Shown here one piece after another: positions 7,193-14,789 of a stretch of DNA of 31,900 nt. The DNA is from an uncultured Collinsella sp. (lineage in GTDB: Bacteria > Actinomycetota > Coriobacteriia > Coriobacteriales > Coriobacteriaceae): NCBI GenBank assembly GCA_900547655.1, contig URHQ01000014.1, positions 1 through 31,900 on the forward strand, written 5' to 3'. The notes under the pieces were generated by a model. That model was not told the DNA's origin. It worked only from the letters and a program-made list of their open reading frames with translations, and made no database searches. How positions within the stretch are numbered: position 1 is the first letter of the stretch; the number at the start of each line of letters is the position of its first letter. Position numbers and translations under genes: made by a program.

Positions 7193-8596
7193 TTAGAAGT
7201 CGGCGTTGCCCACGGTGCGCGGGTGCGGCAGGACGTCGCGGATGTTGCCCACGCCGGTCAGATACATGACCAAGCGCTCGAAGCCCAGACCGTAGCCGGC
7301 GTGCTTGCAGGAACCGTAGCGGCGCAGGTCAAGGTAGTACTTGTACTGCTCGGGATTCATGCCCAGGTCCTTGATGCGGGCCTCGAGCAGATCCAGGCGC
7401 TCCTCGCGCTGGGAGCCGCCGATAATCTCGCCGATACCGGGAACCAGGCAGTCGGCGGCGGCGACGGTCTTGCCGTCGTCGTTCATGCGCATGTAGAAGG
7501 CCTTGATCTCGGCCGGGTAGTCGGTCACAAAAGTCGGTCGCTTAAAGTGTTCCTCGGTCAGGAAACGCTCGTGCTCGGTTTGCAGGTCGATGCCCCAGCT
7601 GACGGGGTAATCAAACTGGTGGCCAGCAGCGACTGCCTGTTCCAGGATCTCGACGGCCTCGGTGTAGGTAACGCGGGCGAAGTCGGAGTTGGCGACATGG
7701 TCCAGGCGCTCGAGCAGACCCTTGTCCACAAACTTGTTGAGCATATTGAGCTCGTCGGGGCAGGTGGCCATAACGTCCTTAAGGACGTACTTGAGCATGG
7801 CCTCGGCGTTGTCCATGTAGTCGTTCAGGTCGGCAAAGGCCATCTCGGGCTCGATCATCCAAAACTCGGCGGCGTGGCGCGTGGTGTTGGAGTTTTCGGC
7901 GCGGAAGGTGGGGCCAAAGGTGTACACGTCGCCAAAGGCCATGGCAAAGTTCTCGGCATTGAGCTGGCCGGACACGGTGAGGCTTGCATGCTTGCCAAAG
8001 AAGTCCTGACTCCAGTCGACCTCGCCGGACTCGGTGAGGGGCGGATTTTTGGGGTCGAGCGTGGTCACGCGGAACATCTCGCCGGCGCCTTCGCAGTCAC
8101 TCGTGGTGATGATGGGGGTGTTGACGTAGACAAAACCCTGCTCCTGGAAGAAGCGGTGGATGGCGGCAGCCGCGACAGAGCGGATGCGGAACACGGCGCG
8201 GAACAGGTTGGTGCGCGGGCGCAGGTGCTGCTGGGTGCGCAGGAACTCGACGGTTGCGCGCTTCTTCTGCAGCGGGTAATCCGGGGCGCTGACGCCCTCG
8301 ACCTCGATGGAAGTGGCAGAAAGCTCGAAAGGCTGGGGTGCATCGGGGGTCAGTTTGACGGTGCCGGTGCAAATGAGTGCGGCCGAGACGTTTTGATGGG
8401 CGATCTCGTCGTAGTTGTCGAGTGCCTCGCGGTTCATGACGACCTGCAGGTCGCGGAAGCAGCTGCCGTCGTTGAGCGTAACAAAGCCAAAGTTCTTCAT
8501 GTCGCGGACGGACTTGACCCAGCCGGCGACGGTGACGGTCTGGCCGCCGAGCGACTCGGCATCGGCATAGAGCTGCGCGATTTTGGTGCGGTTCAC
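7193..8596 (-). CDS. asnS: Asparaginyl-tRNA synthetase
   Basis: Class IIb aminoacyl-tRNA synthetase that charges tRNA-Asn with asparagine in the cytoplasm. The protein is 467 residues, close to the usual 430-470. It has an N-terminal OB-fold anticodon-binding domain (VTVAGWVKSVRDMKNFGFVTLNDGS, about 20-45). The catalytic core contains FRAVFRIRSVAAAAIHRFFQEQGFVYVNTPIITTSDCEGAGEMF (motif 1 region), FGPTFRAENSNTTRHAAEFWMIEPEMAF (motif 2) and YGLGFERLVMYLTGVGNIRDVLPHPRT (motif 3). The C-terminal NIRDVLPHPRTVGNADF identifies AsnRS rather than AspRS. I chose GTG at 8596 because GGGAGG lies just upstream; the ATG at 8608 (MGGY) overlaps that ribosome site. Longer upstream frame is not coding. Confidence 0.95.
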   Translation of the reverse strand: MNRTKIAQLYADAESLGGQTVTVAGWVKSVRDMKNFGFVTLNDGSCFRDLQVVMNREALDNYDEIAHQNVSAALICTGTVKLTPDAPQPFELSATSIEVEGVSAPDYPLQKKRATVEFLRTQQHLRPRTNLFRAVFRIRSVAAAAIHRFFQEQGFVYVNTPIITTSDCEGAGEMFRVTTLDPKNPPLTESGEVDWSQDFFGKHASLTVSGQLNAENFAMAFGDVYTFGPTFRAENSNTTRHAAEFWMIEPEMAFADLNDYMDNAEAMLKYVLKDVMATCPDELNMLNKFVDKGLLERLDHVANSDFARVTYTEAVEILEQAVAAGHQFDYPVSWGIDLQTEHERFLTEEHFKRPTFVTDYPAEIKAFYMRMNDDGKTVAAADCLVPGIGEIIGGSQREERLDLLEARIKDLGMNPEQYKYYLDLRRYGSCKHAGYGLGFERLVMYLTGVGNIRDVLPHPRTVGNADF

Positions 8597-8708
8597 GTAT
8601 CCTCCCATAGCGGTTGAATGATAGTTATCCATACAGTTCGGTATTCTAGCAGCTCGGCTCATTTGGGCTATACAGATAAAGCATTGGCGGGATGGTTTTT
8701 CAAACGAA

Positions 8709-8740
8709 AAGCGCCCGCGGTCAAATGGTCGCGGGCGCTT
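8709..8740 (-). terminator. Terminator of the PTS IIA gene
   Basis: An 11-bp perfect stem AAGCGCCCGCG (8709-8719 with 8730-8740) has a 10-nt loop and is followed on the minus strand by TTTTCGTTTG. It lies about 38 nt beyond the IIA stop and upstream of asnS, so the two are probably separate transcripts. Confidence 0.85.
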
Positions 8741-8777
8741 GACGAGGTTCCTTTTGGCTGTGTGGCGCGGGGCCTGG

Positions 8778-9341
8778 CTACTTGGTCTTGGCAACCAGCA
8801 GCGGGTCGCCAAGCTTGACGAGCGGGTTGCCGCCGATAAGCGTTCCGGACTCGCCGACATGGTCGATGCTCTTAAGACGATCGAGCTCGGAGACGATGAC
8901 GGTCACGATGTCCTCGTGACCAGCGGCCTTAATGGCCTCGCGGTCGAAGCTGATGAGCGGCTGGCCTGCCTTAACCACATCGCCCATCTCGACAAAGCGG
9001 GCAAAACCCTTGCCGTTCATTTCCACGGTGCCCAGGCCAACATGGATGAACACGCGCAGGCCGTCCTCGGTAATCATGCCAATGGAGTGGTTGGTGACGG
9101 TGGTGGCGCCGATGCGGCCGTTGGCGGGCGCATAGATGGTGCCGGTAATGGGCTCGATGCCATAGCCCTGGCCAAGCATGCCCGAGGCGATCGTCTCGTC
9201 GGGAACCTCGTCCAGGTTGACGAGCACGCCGTTGACGGGGGCATAGATGACGCCTTCGCGGGTGGCGAAGCTTGCTGCGGGCGGAACGGACGCCTCGCCG
9301 GTCGAGGTGAAGGTGGACTTAAGCGAATCGAGCAGACCCAT
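8778..9341 (-). CDS. crr: PTS glucose-type IIA component (EIIA-Glc/Crr-like)
   Basis: Stand-alone phosphocarrier protein that accepts phosphate from HPr and passes it to an EIIB domain during sugar uptake; homologues also regulate other sugar systems. The 187 residues keep the EIIA-Glc hallmarks: YAPVNGVLVNLDEVPDE, GYGIEPITGTIYAPANG, NHSIGMIT (His85) and the active-site segment FIHVGLGTVEMNGKGF, whose His100 should be phosphorylated. GDVVKAGQPLISFD follows. The ATG at 9341 has GGAGG at good spacing; upstream in-frame codons are not supported. No EIIB or EIIC gene is nearby, so it probably serves an EIIBC encoded elsewhere. The crr symbol is by family; a sugar-specific IIA of the same fold is possible. 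Confidence 0.92.
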   Translation of the reverse strand: MGLLDSLKSTFTSTGEASVPPAASFATREGVIYAPVNGVLVNLDEVPDETIASGMLGQGYGIEPITGTIYAPANGRIGATTVTNHSIGMITEDGLRVFIHVGLGTVEMNGKGFARFVEMGDVVKAGQPLISFDREAIKAAGHEDIVTVIVSELDRLKSIDHVGESGTLIGGNPLVKLGDPLLVAKTK

Positions 9342-9387
9342 AGTTGCCTCCAACTTAAATAGGCGCATATCGCGCGTTTGGTTTGCC

Positions 9388-9399
9388 GGAAACGTTTCA
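9388..9399. promoter_or_regulatory. LacI/CcpA-type operator candidate upstream of the IIA gene
   Basis: GGAAACGTTTCA is nearly palindromic around a central CG, the form bound by LacI/GalR-family regulators. It lies about 47 nt upstream of the IIA start, in the 243-nt gap between divergent genes. A sugar-responsive repressor would fit the gene, but none is encoded here. Confidence 0.35.
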
Positions 9400-9584
9400 T
9401 ATGTGTTTCGCGGCTTGGTCAACGCCCCTATTCTACGCTGCTCAGCGATACCTCTGAGCTGGGATTATGTGATATATCAGTTGAAGGGAAACTTATTGCT
9501 GGTGTGTTTCTGCGCCACGGGTTCAAGTGGGGTACGCTTGAAGGCGAAAAACAAGGGCGCATAATTTGCGCGAAGGGAGCACAT

Positions 9585-10484
9585 ATGATTGTCGAGAACC
9601 ATGCGCTGTGGGGCGAGGAGCCGACCGAGGATTATCCGGCGACGTTTACGTATTTGGGTGCCGAGCCGTTGCCCGATAAACCGAATGGCCGCCGCCCCGC
9701 GGTGATCATCTGCGGCGGAGGCGGGTTTACGCATATCGCTCCGCACGAGCAGGACCCGGTGGCGTTTGCATTTTTGGATCGCGGCTACCAGGCCTTTGTG
9801 CTCAACTATGTCACGAGTTCTACGGGTGACGTGAGCTTTCCGCACCCCCAGGCAGATCTTGCCAAGATGGTCGCCACGGTGCGCGCCAACGCCGACGAGT
9901 GGCATGTCGATCCTAAGCGCGTGTGCGTCGTGGGCTTTTCTGCTGGCGGCATGATTTGCGCCTCGCTGGCAACACAGTGGAAGACCGGCCCCTTTGCGGC
10001 ACTTGCCGGGGCGCGTCCGGACGACATTCGTCCCGATGCCGTGGTGCTGGGCTATCCATTGCTCGACTTTGCCTATGTGCGCGACATGCAGACGCGCGAT
10101 CCGCGCATTGACTTGCGTGTGCCCAAGACGGGCGGCAAGACGGGGCGCGATTTGCTCAACGACTACCTGTCGATGGTGACGGGCGGCGAGGCAACTGACG
10201 AGCATCTGGCCGACATCTGCCCCACCACGCATGTTTCGCGTCAGATGCCACCGACCTTTGTGTGGGGCGTGTCCGACGACAAGACGGCGCCGATCGCGCA
10301 GGTCTACCCGTTTGCGCAGCGCATGGCCGAGGAGGGCGTTGCATGCGAGATGCACGTCTTCGACCAGGGTGGTCACGGCCTTTCGCTCGGCAACGCCAAC
10401 ACCGCGGTCGACAACGAGGACAAGCAGGTGGCGGTCCGCCCTTGGATTCGCCTAGCCTTCCGCTTCCTGGAGCGCCATCTGTAA
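9585..10484 (+). CDS. Alpha/beta hydrolase (esterase/acetylesterase-like)
   Basis: Probable serine esterase of 299 residues with no signal peptide, so cytoplasmic. It has the oxyanion segment ICGGGGFTHIAPHEQDP (about 42-58), the nucleophile elbow GFSAG with Ser119, a likely acid at Asp231/Asp232 (WGVSDDKTAP) and catalytic His264 in GGHGLSLG. This order matches the BD-FAE/acetyl-esterase-like branch of the dienelactone-hydrolase-type superfamily. Such enzymes often deacetylate xylan oligosaccharides or other sugar esters; the substrate here is inferred only. I chose the ATG at 9585 with AAGGGAG upstream; the longer open frame back to 9378 crosses the divergent intergenic region. Transcribed alone, and followed by a hairpin at 10511-10579. 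Confidence 0.9.
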   Translation: MIVENHALWGEEPTEDYPATFTYLGAEPLPDKPNGRRPAVIICGGGGFTHIAPHEQDPVAFAFLDRGYQAFVLNYVTSSTGDVSFPHPQADLAKMVATVRANADEWHVDPKRVCVVGFSAGGMICASLATQWKTGPFAALAGARPDDIRPDAVVLGYPLLDFAYVRDMQTRDPRIDLRVPKTGGKTGRDLLNDYLSMVTGGEATDEHLADICPTTHVSRQMPPTFVWGVSDDKTAPIAQVYPFAQRMAEEGVACEMHVFDQGGHGLSLGNANTAVDNEDKQVAVRPWIRLAFRFLERHL

Positions 10485-10510
10485 GAGGACGGGCATCCCA
10501 GTCCTTCAAT

Positions 10511-10579
10511 AACTTGCGGTGAAATAGTTCCGATCTGGGGCATCAACCAGCCCATCCAGGAACTATTCCACCGCAACTT
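10511..10579 (+). repeat. GTTGCGGTGAAATA-family hairpin, copy 1 (probable terminator)
   Basis: A 21-nt arm (10511-10531) pairs with 10559-10579 with two mismatches, and the right arm is followed by CGTTTTTG. The same outer arm motif occurs at 14651-14717. In both copies the left arm has GGTGAAATA and the right arm TATTCCACC, giving the same A-C mismatch. The position after the hydrolase stop and the T-run suggest transcription termination. Confidence 0.75.
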
Positions 10580-10597
10580 CGTTTTTGATGCCCCGCC

Positions 10598-10800
10598 CGG
10601 AAACTGCGTCCCAGTTTTGCCTTTCAAGGTGGGACGCAGTTTCCCATAGGGCCTCGACTGGGAAAGCGCGTCCCGTTTCGAGCGGGGATTCTGGGATGCA
10701 TTTTCCGTAAGAGGCCTGTTTGGGAAACCATATCCCGTTTCGAGCCAGAATTCTGGGATGTAGTTTCCCCGAGAGGCCTCATCGGGAAACTATGGCCCTG
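10598..10800. repeat. Tandem array of 62-nt units, each holding a hairpin
   Basis: Units begin at 10598, 10660, 10722 and 10784, an exact 62-nt period. The stems are 10599-10613/10630-10644 (15 bp, perfect), 10661-10674/10693-10706 (one mismatch plus two G-U) and 10722-10736/10755-10769 (one mismatch plus one G-U). The fourth unit holds only the left arm. Loops are about 16-18 nt, and spacers share AGGCCT. There is no convincing open frame. This fills most of the 472-nt gap before the feo gene. Confidence 0.85.
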
Positions 10801-10837
10801 AACTCTCCTGCCTGTCCCCATCGCACCGATCTGTCGA

Positions 10838-10867
10838 TTGAACATCGTTGTGTGTTCACGCTATCAT
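10838..10867 (+). promoter_or_regulatory. Predicted promoter of the feoAB gene
   Basis: TTGAAC (10838-10843) and TATCAT (10862-10867) are separated by 18 nt, ending 90 nt upstream of the GTG start. The expected transcription start (about 10874) lies just before the tandem operator. Confidence 0.5.
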
Positions 10868-10881
10868 GTAAGTTTAAAATT

Positions 10882-10915
10882 GGTTAGCCATGGCAAACGG
10901 TTAGCCAAGGTAAAC
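10882..10915 (+). promoter_or_regulatory. Tandem operator, probably for an iron/manganese repressor (DtxR/IdeR-like)
   Basis: Two adjoining 17-nt direct repeats (10882-10898 and 10899-10915) differ at two positions. The first contains GTTAGCCATGGCAAAC, a dyad with 14 of 16 symmetrical positions. GGTTAGCC matches the left part of the known DtxR/IdeR box. They sit directly after the predicted start site of an iron-uptake gene, where a bound repressor would block transcription. The regulator assignment is inference. Confidence 0.6.
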
Positions 10916-10956
10916 TAAATGCAACGCCCTGTGGGCGCCGGGGGAGGAACACGGAC

Positions 10957-13317
10957 GTGAAGCTCGATACACTCGAGATTGGAAAGGACGCCGTTGTCGC
11001 ATCGGTGGCATCGGATGACCAGGCACTCCGACAACATATTTTGGACATGGGCCTAACACCGGGCACCGAAGTCACCATGATGAAGTACGCCCCCATGGGC
11101 GACCCGCTCGAGATTCGCCTGCGTGGCTACGAGTTGACGCTGCGCAAGGACGATGCCGCACGGATTGAGCTCGTGGGTGTTCACGACACCGATACGGGTC
11201 CGCGCGCTAACGCCGCAATCGGCACGACGGAGCACCCGGCTCTCGGCGAGGGAACGTATTCGCCCCGTGCGGCAAAAACGGCCGTGCCCGAGGGCGCACC
11301 GCTTCATTTTGCCCTCGCCGGCAACCAAAACTGCGGTAAGACCACGCTGTTTAACCAGCTGACGGGCTCCAACCAGCATGTCGGTAATTTTCCCGGCGTG
11401 ACGGTCGACCGCAAGGACGGCACTATTCGTAACCACCCCGAGGCGAGCGTTACCGACTTGCCCGGTATTTACTCCCTGTCGCCGTACACGGGCGAGGAGA
11501 TCGTGAGCCGCCAGTTTATCCTGGATGAGCATCCCGACGCCATCATCGACATCATCGACGCTACCAACATCGAGCGCAATCTGTACCTGACGCTGCAGCT
11601 TATGGAGCTCGATCGCCCCATGGTCATCGCGCTCAACATGATGGACGAGGTGACGGCCAACGGCGGCGCCGTGGACGTCAATCTGCTCGAGAGCCTGCTG
11701 GGCGTGCCCGTTGTCCCCATTAGCGCTGCCCGCAACGAGGGTATTGGCGAGTTGGTGGATCATGCCTTGCACGTCGCGCGTTTCCGCGAACGCCCCGGCC
11801 GCTTGGACTTTTGCGCGCCCGACGGTCCAGACGGCGGCGCGCTGCATCGCTGCATTCATGGCATCGCCAACCTTATCGAGGACCATGCCGCGACGGCACG
11901 CATTCCCGTGCGTTTTGCGGCGACCAAGCTGGTTGAGGGCGACGAGCTGGTGACCGAGGCGCTTCACCTGGATCGCAACGAGCTCGACGCCATCGAGCAC
12001 ATCATTACCCAGATGGAGGGCGAGGCCGGCACCGACCGCCTGTCTGCGCTGGCCGATATGCGCTTTAGCTTTATCGGCGACGTGTGTGGGCGCTGCGTCG
12101 TTAAGCCGCATGAGAGCCGCGAGCACGTGCGCTCCGTCAAGATCGACCGCATCCTGACGGGTCGCTACACGGCCATTCCGGCGTTCCTGGTGATCATGGG
12201 CCTCGTTTTTTGGCTGACGTTTGGCGTGATCGGCGCGGCGTTGCAGGGACTCATGGAGGACGGCATCGCTGCCATCATCGCCTCGGCCGATGCGGGCCTC
12301 AAGACGTTCGGCACCAACGACGTGGTGCGCTCACTGGCTGTCGACGGCGTGCTTACGGGTGTGGGCAGCGTGCTGACCTTCCTGCCGATTATTGTCGTGC
12401 TCTTCTTGTTCCTCTCCATTCTGGAAGACTCCGGCTACATGGCGCGTGTTGCCTTTGTCATGGATAAAGTGCTGCGTCGCTTTGGCCTGTCGGGCCGCAG
12501 CTTTGTGCCCATGCTCGTCGGTTTTGGCTGCACCGTGCCGGCTATCATGTCGACCCGTACGCTCCCATCCGAGCACGACCGCAAGATGACGGTCATGCTC
12601 ACGCCGTTCATGAGCTGCTCGGCCAAGTTGCCGGTCTACGGACTGCTGTGCGGGGCGTTTTTCCCGCAGGCGACAGTTCCCGCCATGGTCTCGCTCTATC
12701 TGATTGGCATTGCGGTCGGTTGCATCGCGGCTTTGGTGCTCAATCGCACGGCATTTAAGGGCGACCCGGTGCCATTTATCATGGAGCTTCCCAACTACCG
12801 CCTGCCGAGCGTCAAGACGACAGTGATGCTGGCATGGGATAAGGCCAAGGACTTTATTACCAAGGCCTTTACCATTATCTTTGCCGCGACCGTGGTCATC
12901 TGGTTCCTTCAGACGTTCGACATCCGCTTTAATGTGGTCGCCGATCAGTCGCAGAGTCTGCTTGCGGGCCTCGGCAGTATCATCGCGCCGGCGCTGGCGC
13001 CGCTTGGGTTTGGTGACTGGCGTGCATCCACGGCGCTCGTCACCGGACTTATCGCCAAGGAGAGTGTCATCTCGACCCTCACCGTGCTTTTGGGCGCGAC
13101 CTCGCCCGCGGCACTGTCGACCATGTTTTCGCCGTTTACCGCTTACGTGTTCCTAGTCTTTACGTTGCTGTACCCGCCGTGCGTGGCGGCCATCGGCGCC
13201 GTCAAGAGCGAGCTGGGCGCGCGCTACGCCGTTGCCGTGTTCGCGTTTCAGGTGGCGGTCGCCTGGATCGTGGCGTTTGTCGTGCATTCGGCGGGCATAT
13301 TGCTGGGGCTGGCTTAG
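10957..13317 (+). CDS. feoB: Ferrous iron transporter, FeoA-FeoB fusion
   Basis: Fe(II) uptake protein of the cytoplasmic membrane, 786 residues. Residues 1-75 form a FeoA SH3-like domain (MGLTPGTEVTMMKYAPMGDPLEIRLRGYELTLRK). After a linker (about 76-113) comes FeoB with its G domain: G1 GNQNCGKT (122-129), G2 region GNFPGVTVD, G3 DLPG (167-170) and G4 NMMD (227-230). The membrane part has two Gate-type segments, including ILEDSGYMARVAFVMDK and GFGCTVPAIMSTRTL with MSCSAKLPVYGLL. FeoA and FeoB are usually separate; fusions are known. The GTG start follows GGGGGAGG with about 9 nt spacing. No FeoC is seen. The tandem operator at 10882-10915 suggests iron-dependent repression. Confidence 0.96.
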   Translation: MKLDTLEIGKDAVVASVASDDQALRQHILDMGLTPGTEVTMMKYAPMGDPLEIRLRGYELTLRKDDAARIELVGVHDTDTGPRANAAIGTTEHPALGEGTYSPRAAKTAVPEGAPLHFALAGNQNCGKTTLFNQLTGSNQHVGNFPGVTVDRKDGTIRNHPEASVTDLPGIYSLSPYTGEEIVSRQFILDEHPDAIIDIIDATNIERNLYLTLQLMELDRPMVIALNMMDEVTANGGAVDVNLLESLLGVPVVPISAARNEGIGELVDHALHVARFRERPGRLDFCAPDGPDGGALHRCIHGIANLIEDHAATARIPVRFAATKLVEGDELVTEALHLDRNELDAIEHIITQMEGEAGTDRLSALADMRFSFIGDVCGRCVVKPHESREHVRSVKIDRILTGRYTAIPAFLVIMGLVFWLTFGVIGAALQGLMEDGIAAIIASADAGLKTFGTNDVVRSLAVDGVLTGVGSVLTFLPIIVVLFLFLSILEDSGYMARVAFVMDKVLRRFGLSGRSFVPMLVGFGCTVPAIMSTRTLPSEHDRKMTVMLTPFMSCSAKLPVYGLLCGAFFPQATVPAMVSLYLIGIAVGCIAALVLNRTAFKGDPVPFIMELPNYRLPSVKTTVMLAWDKAKDFITKAFTIIFAATVVIWFLQTFDIRFNVVADQSQSLLAGLGSIIAPALAPLGFGDWRASTALVTGLIAKESVISTLTVLLGATSPAALSTMFSPFTAYVFLVFTLLYPPCVAAIGAVKSELGARYAVAVFAFQVAVAWIVAFVVHSAGILLGLA

Positions 13318-13359
13318 TTATTTATTGACGGCGCAACCTCTGTGTATCGAATTGTTTTC

Positions 13360-13392
13360 GGCCCCGCATCTGTAGCTGACGGATGCGGGGCC
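13360..13392 (+). terminator. GC-rich hairpin after feoB
   Basis: An 11-bp stem GGCCCCGCATC (13360-13370 with 13382-13392) lies 43 nt after the feoB stop. It lacks a T-run on either strand, so it may terminate only partly. The sequence TATAAT at 13400-13405 directly follows it and is a good -10 candidate for the MFS gene, with its -35 position inside the hairpin arm. Confidence 0.5.
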
Positions 13393-13438
13393 GTTGCTAT
13401 ATAATCGCCTCCGCTCAAAATGATTGGAGACGTTATAT

Positions 13439-14635
13439 ATGAGTCAGGCAAGGCAAGACGGCATCACGCTCAGGCAGTGGCTTCCGCTCATCGGGCTCAC
13501 CTGCTGCGCGTTCGTGTTCAACACGTCGGAGTTTATGCCCATCGGCCTTTTGACTGATATCGCCGCGTCGTTCTCGCTCACCGAGGCTCAGGCCGGCATC
13601 ATGATCTCGGTCTACGCCTGGGGCGTCATGCTGCTGTCGCTGCCGCTTATGGTGTTCGCTTCGCGCTTTGAGTTCAAGCGGATGCTGCTGGGCGTGCTGG
13701 CCGTGTTCTCGCTCGGTCAGTTCCTGTCCGCTGTGGCGCCGACCTATCCCATCCTGGTCTGCGCGCGCCTGGTGGTCGCTTGCGCACATGCCGTGTTCTG
13801 GTCGGTCGCCTCGATTATGGCGTCGCGCCTGGTTGACACACGTCACGGGGCGCTCGCCATCAGCATGATCGCTACGGGCTCTTCCATCGCACAGATCTTC
13901 GGCCTGCCTCTCGGTCGCGCCATTGGCTTGGCCGTGGGCTGGCGCATGACGTTTGCCGTGGTCGGGGGCCTCTCAGCCATCGCGGCCGTCTACCAGGCAG
14001 CGGTGTTCCCGGCCATGCCGGCGGGTGAGCGCTTTACCGTCAAACAGCTGCCCGAGCTGCTCAAGAACCCGCTCCTCATCGCGCTCTACGCAGTCACGGT
14101 CTTCATGGCGACCGGCTATTACGCAAGCTACAGCTATATCGAGCCCTTCCTGGCGCAGGTCGCGCACGTCGATGCGGGCGCCATTACCATGACGCTGACG
14201 GCGTTTGGCTGCTCTGGTTTGCTCGGAAGCTGGCTGTTTGGCCGCCTGTTCGATGGGCATCGCTTCCCGTTCTTGGCTATCACGCTCTCCGGCGTGCCGG
14301 TGGCCCTGCTGCTCATGGGGCCGGCCGCATCGTCGCTCGTGACAGTGCTTGCCGTCTGCGCACTGTGGGGTTGCTGCGCCACGGCCTTTAACGTGGCGTT
14401 TCAGGCCGAGCTCATCAAGCACACGCCGGCGGACTCGTCGGCCGTCGCCATGTCGATTTTCTCGGGCCTGTTCAACCTCGGTATCGGCACGGGTACCGCG
14501 ATCGGCGGAGCCGTGGTTTCGGGTCCCGGTATCGCCTGGATCGGCTTCGCGGGCGGGTCGATTGCCGTCGTGGGCGTTATCCTCGCCATCACGGTGATGT
14601 TCCCAGCCATCCGTCGCGCCAAGCCCGTCGCCTAA
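13439..14635 (+). CDS. MFS exporter, DHA1 family, SotB-like sugar efflux transporter
   Basis: Twelve-helix major facilitator of the cytoplasmic membrane, 398 residues. It follows the SotB/YdeA pattern of sugar (arabinose/IPTG) efflux proteins closely: FNTSEFMPIGLLTDIAASF in helix 1, then SVYAWGVMLLSLPLM, ARLVVACAHAVFWSVAS, IATGSSIAQIFGLPLGR with GWRMTF, YYASYSYIEPFL, and a late SIFSGLFNLGIGTGTAIGG. The ATG at 13439 follows GGAG at about 9 nt; an in-frame TTG at 13424 is less likely. It is probably its own transcript, with TATAAT at 13400 and a hairpin at 14651-14717 behind it. The actual substrate could be a sugar, a drug or a metabolite. Confidence 0.88.
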   Translation: MSQARQDGITLRQWLPLIGLTCCAFVFNTSEFMPIGLLTDIAASFSLTEAQAGIMISVYAWGVMLLSLPLMVFASRFEFKRMLLGVLAVFSLGQFLSAVAPTYPILVCARLVVACAHAVFWSVASIMASRLVDTRHGALAISMIATGSSIAQIFGLPLGRAIGLAVGWRMTFAVVGGLSAIAAVYQAAVFPAMPAGERFTVKQLPELLKNPLLIALYAVTVFMATGYYASYSYIEPFLAQVAHVDAGAITMTLTAFGCSGLLGSWLFGRLFDGHRFPFLAITLSGVPVALLLMGPAASSLVTVLAVCALWGCCATAFNVAFQAELIKHTPADSSAVAMSIFSGLFNLGIGTGTAIGGAVVSGPGIAWIGFAGGSIAVVGVILAITVMFPAIRRAKPVA

Positions 14636-14650
14636 TCACGTTCCCTCATC

Positions 14651-14717
14651 AGTTGCGGTGAAATACGGACTGCTGGGCCCAATAAACCCGGCAAACAGTC
14701 CCTATTCCACCGCAACT
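14651..14717 (+). repeat. GTTGCGGTGAAATA-family hairpin, copy 2 (probable terminator)
   Basis: A 22-nt arm (14651-14672) pairs with 14696-14717 with two mismatches. It shares the outer arm sequence of the hairpin at 10511-10579 but has a different inner part. It is followed by ATTTTGGGG, lies 15 nt after the MFS stop, and probably terminates that transcript. Confidence 0.75.
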
Positions 14718-14789
14718 TATTTTGGGGGAGGGGATGCGCGGCGGGCATACAATGGATGTCGTTGTGTTGAGCTTACCGGGAGGTTGCTT

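Noticed and set aside
7145..8617. A 490-codon open frame on the plus strand
   Set aside because: Antisense to asnS; no family resemblance.
10598..10800. Possible CRISPR array
   Set aside because: The 62-nt units repeat as wholes; there are no unique spacers between conserved repeats, and no cas gene is present.
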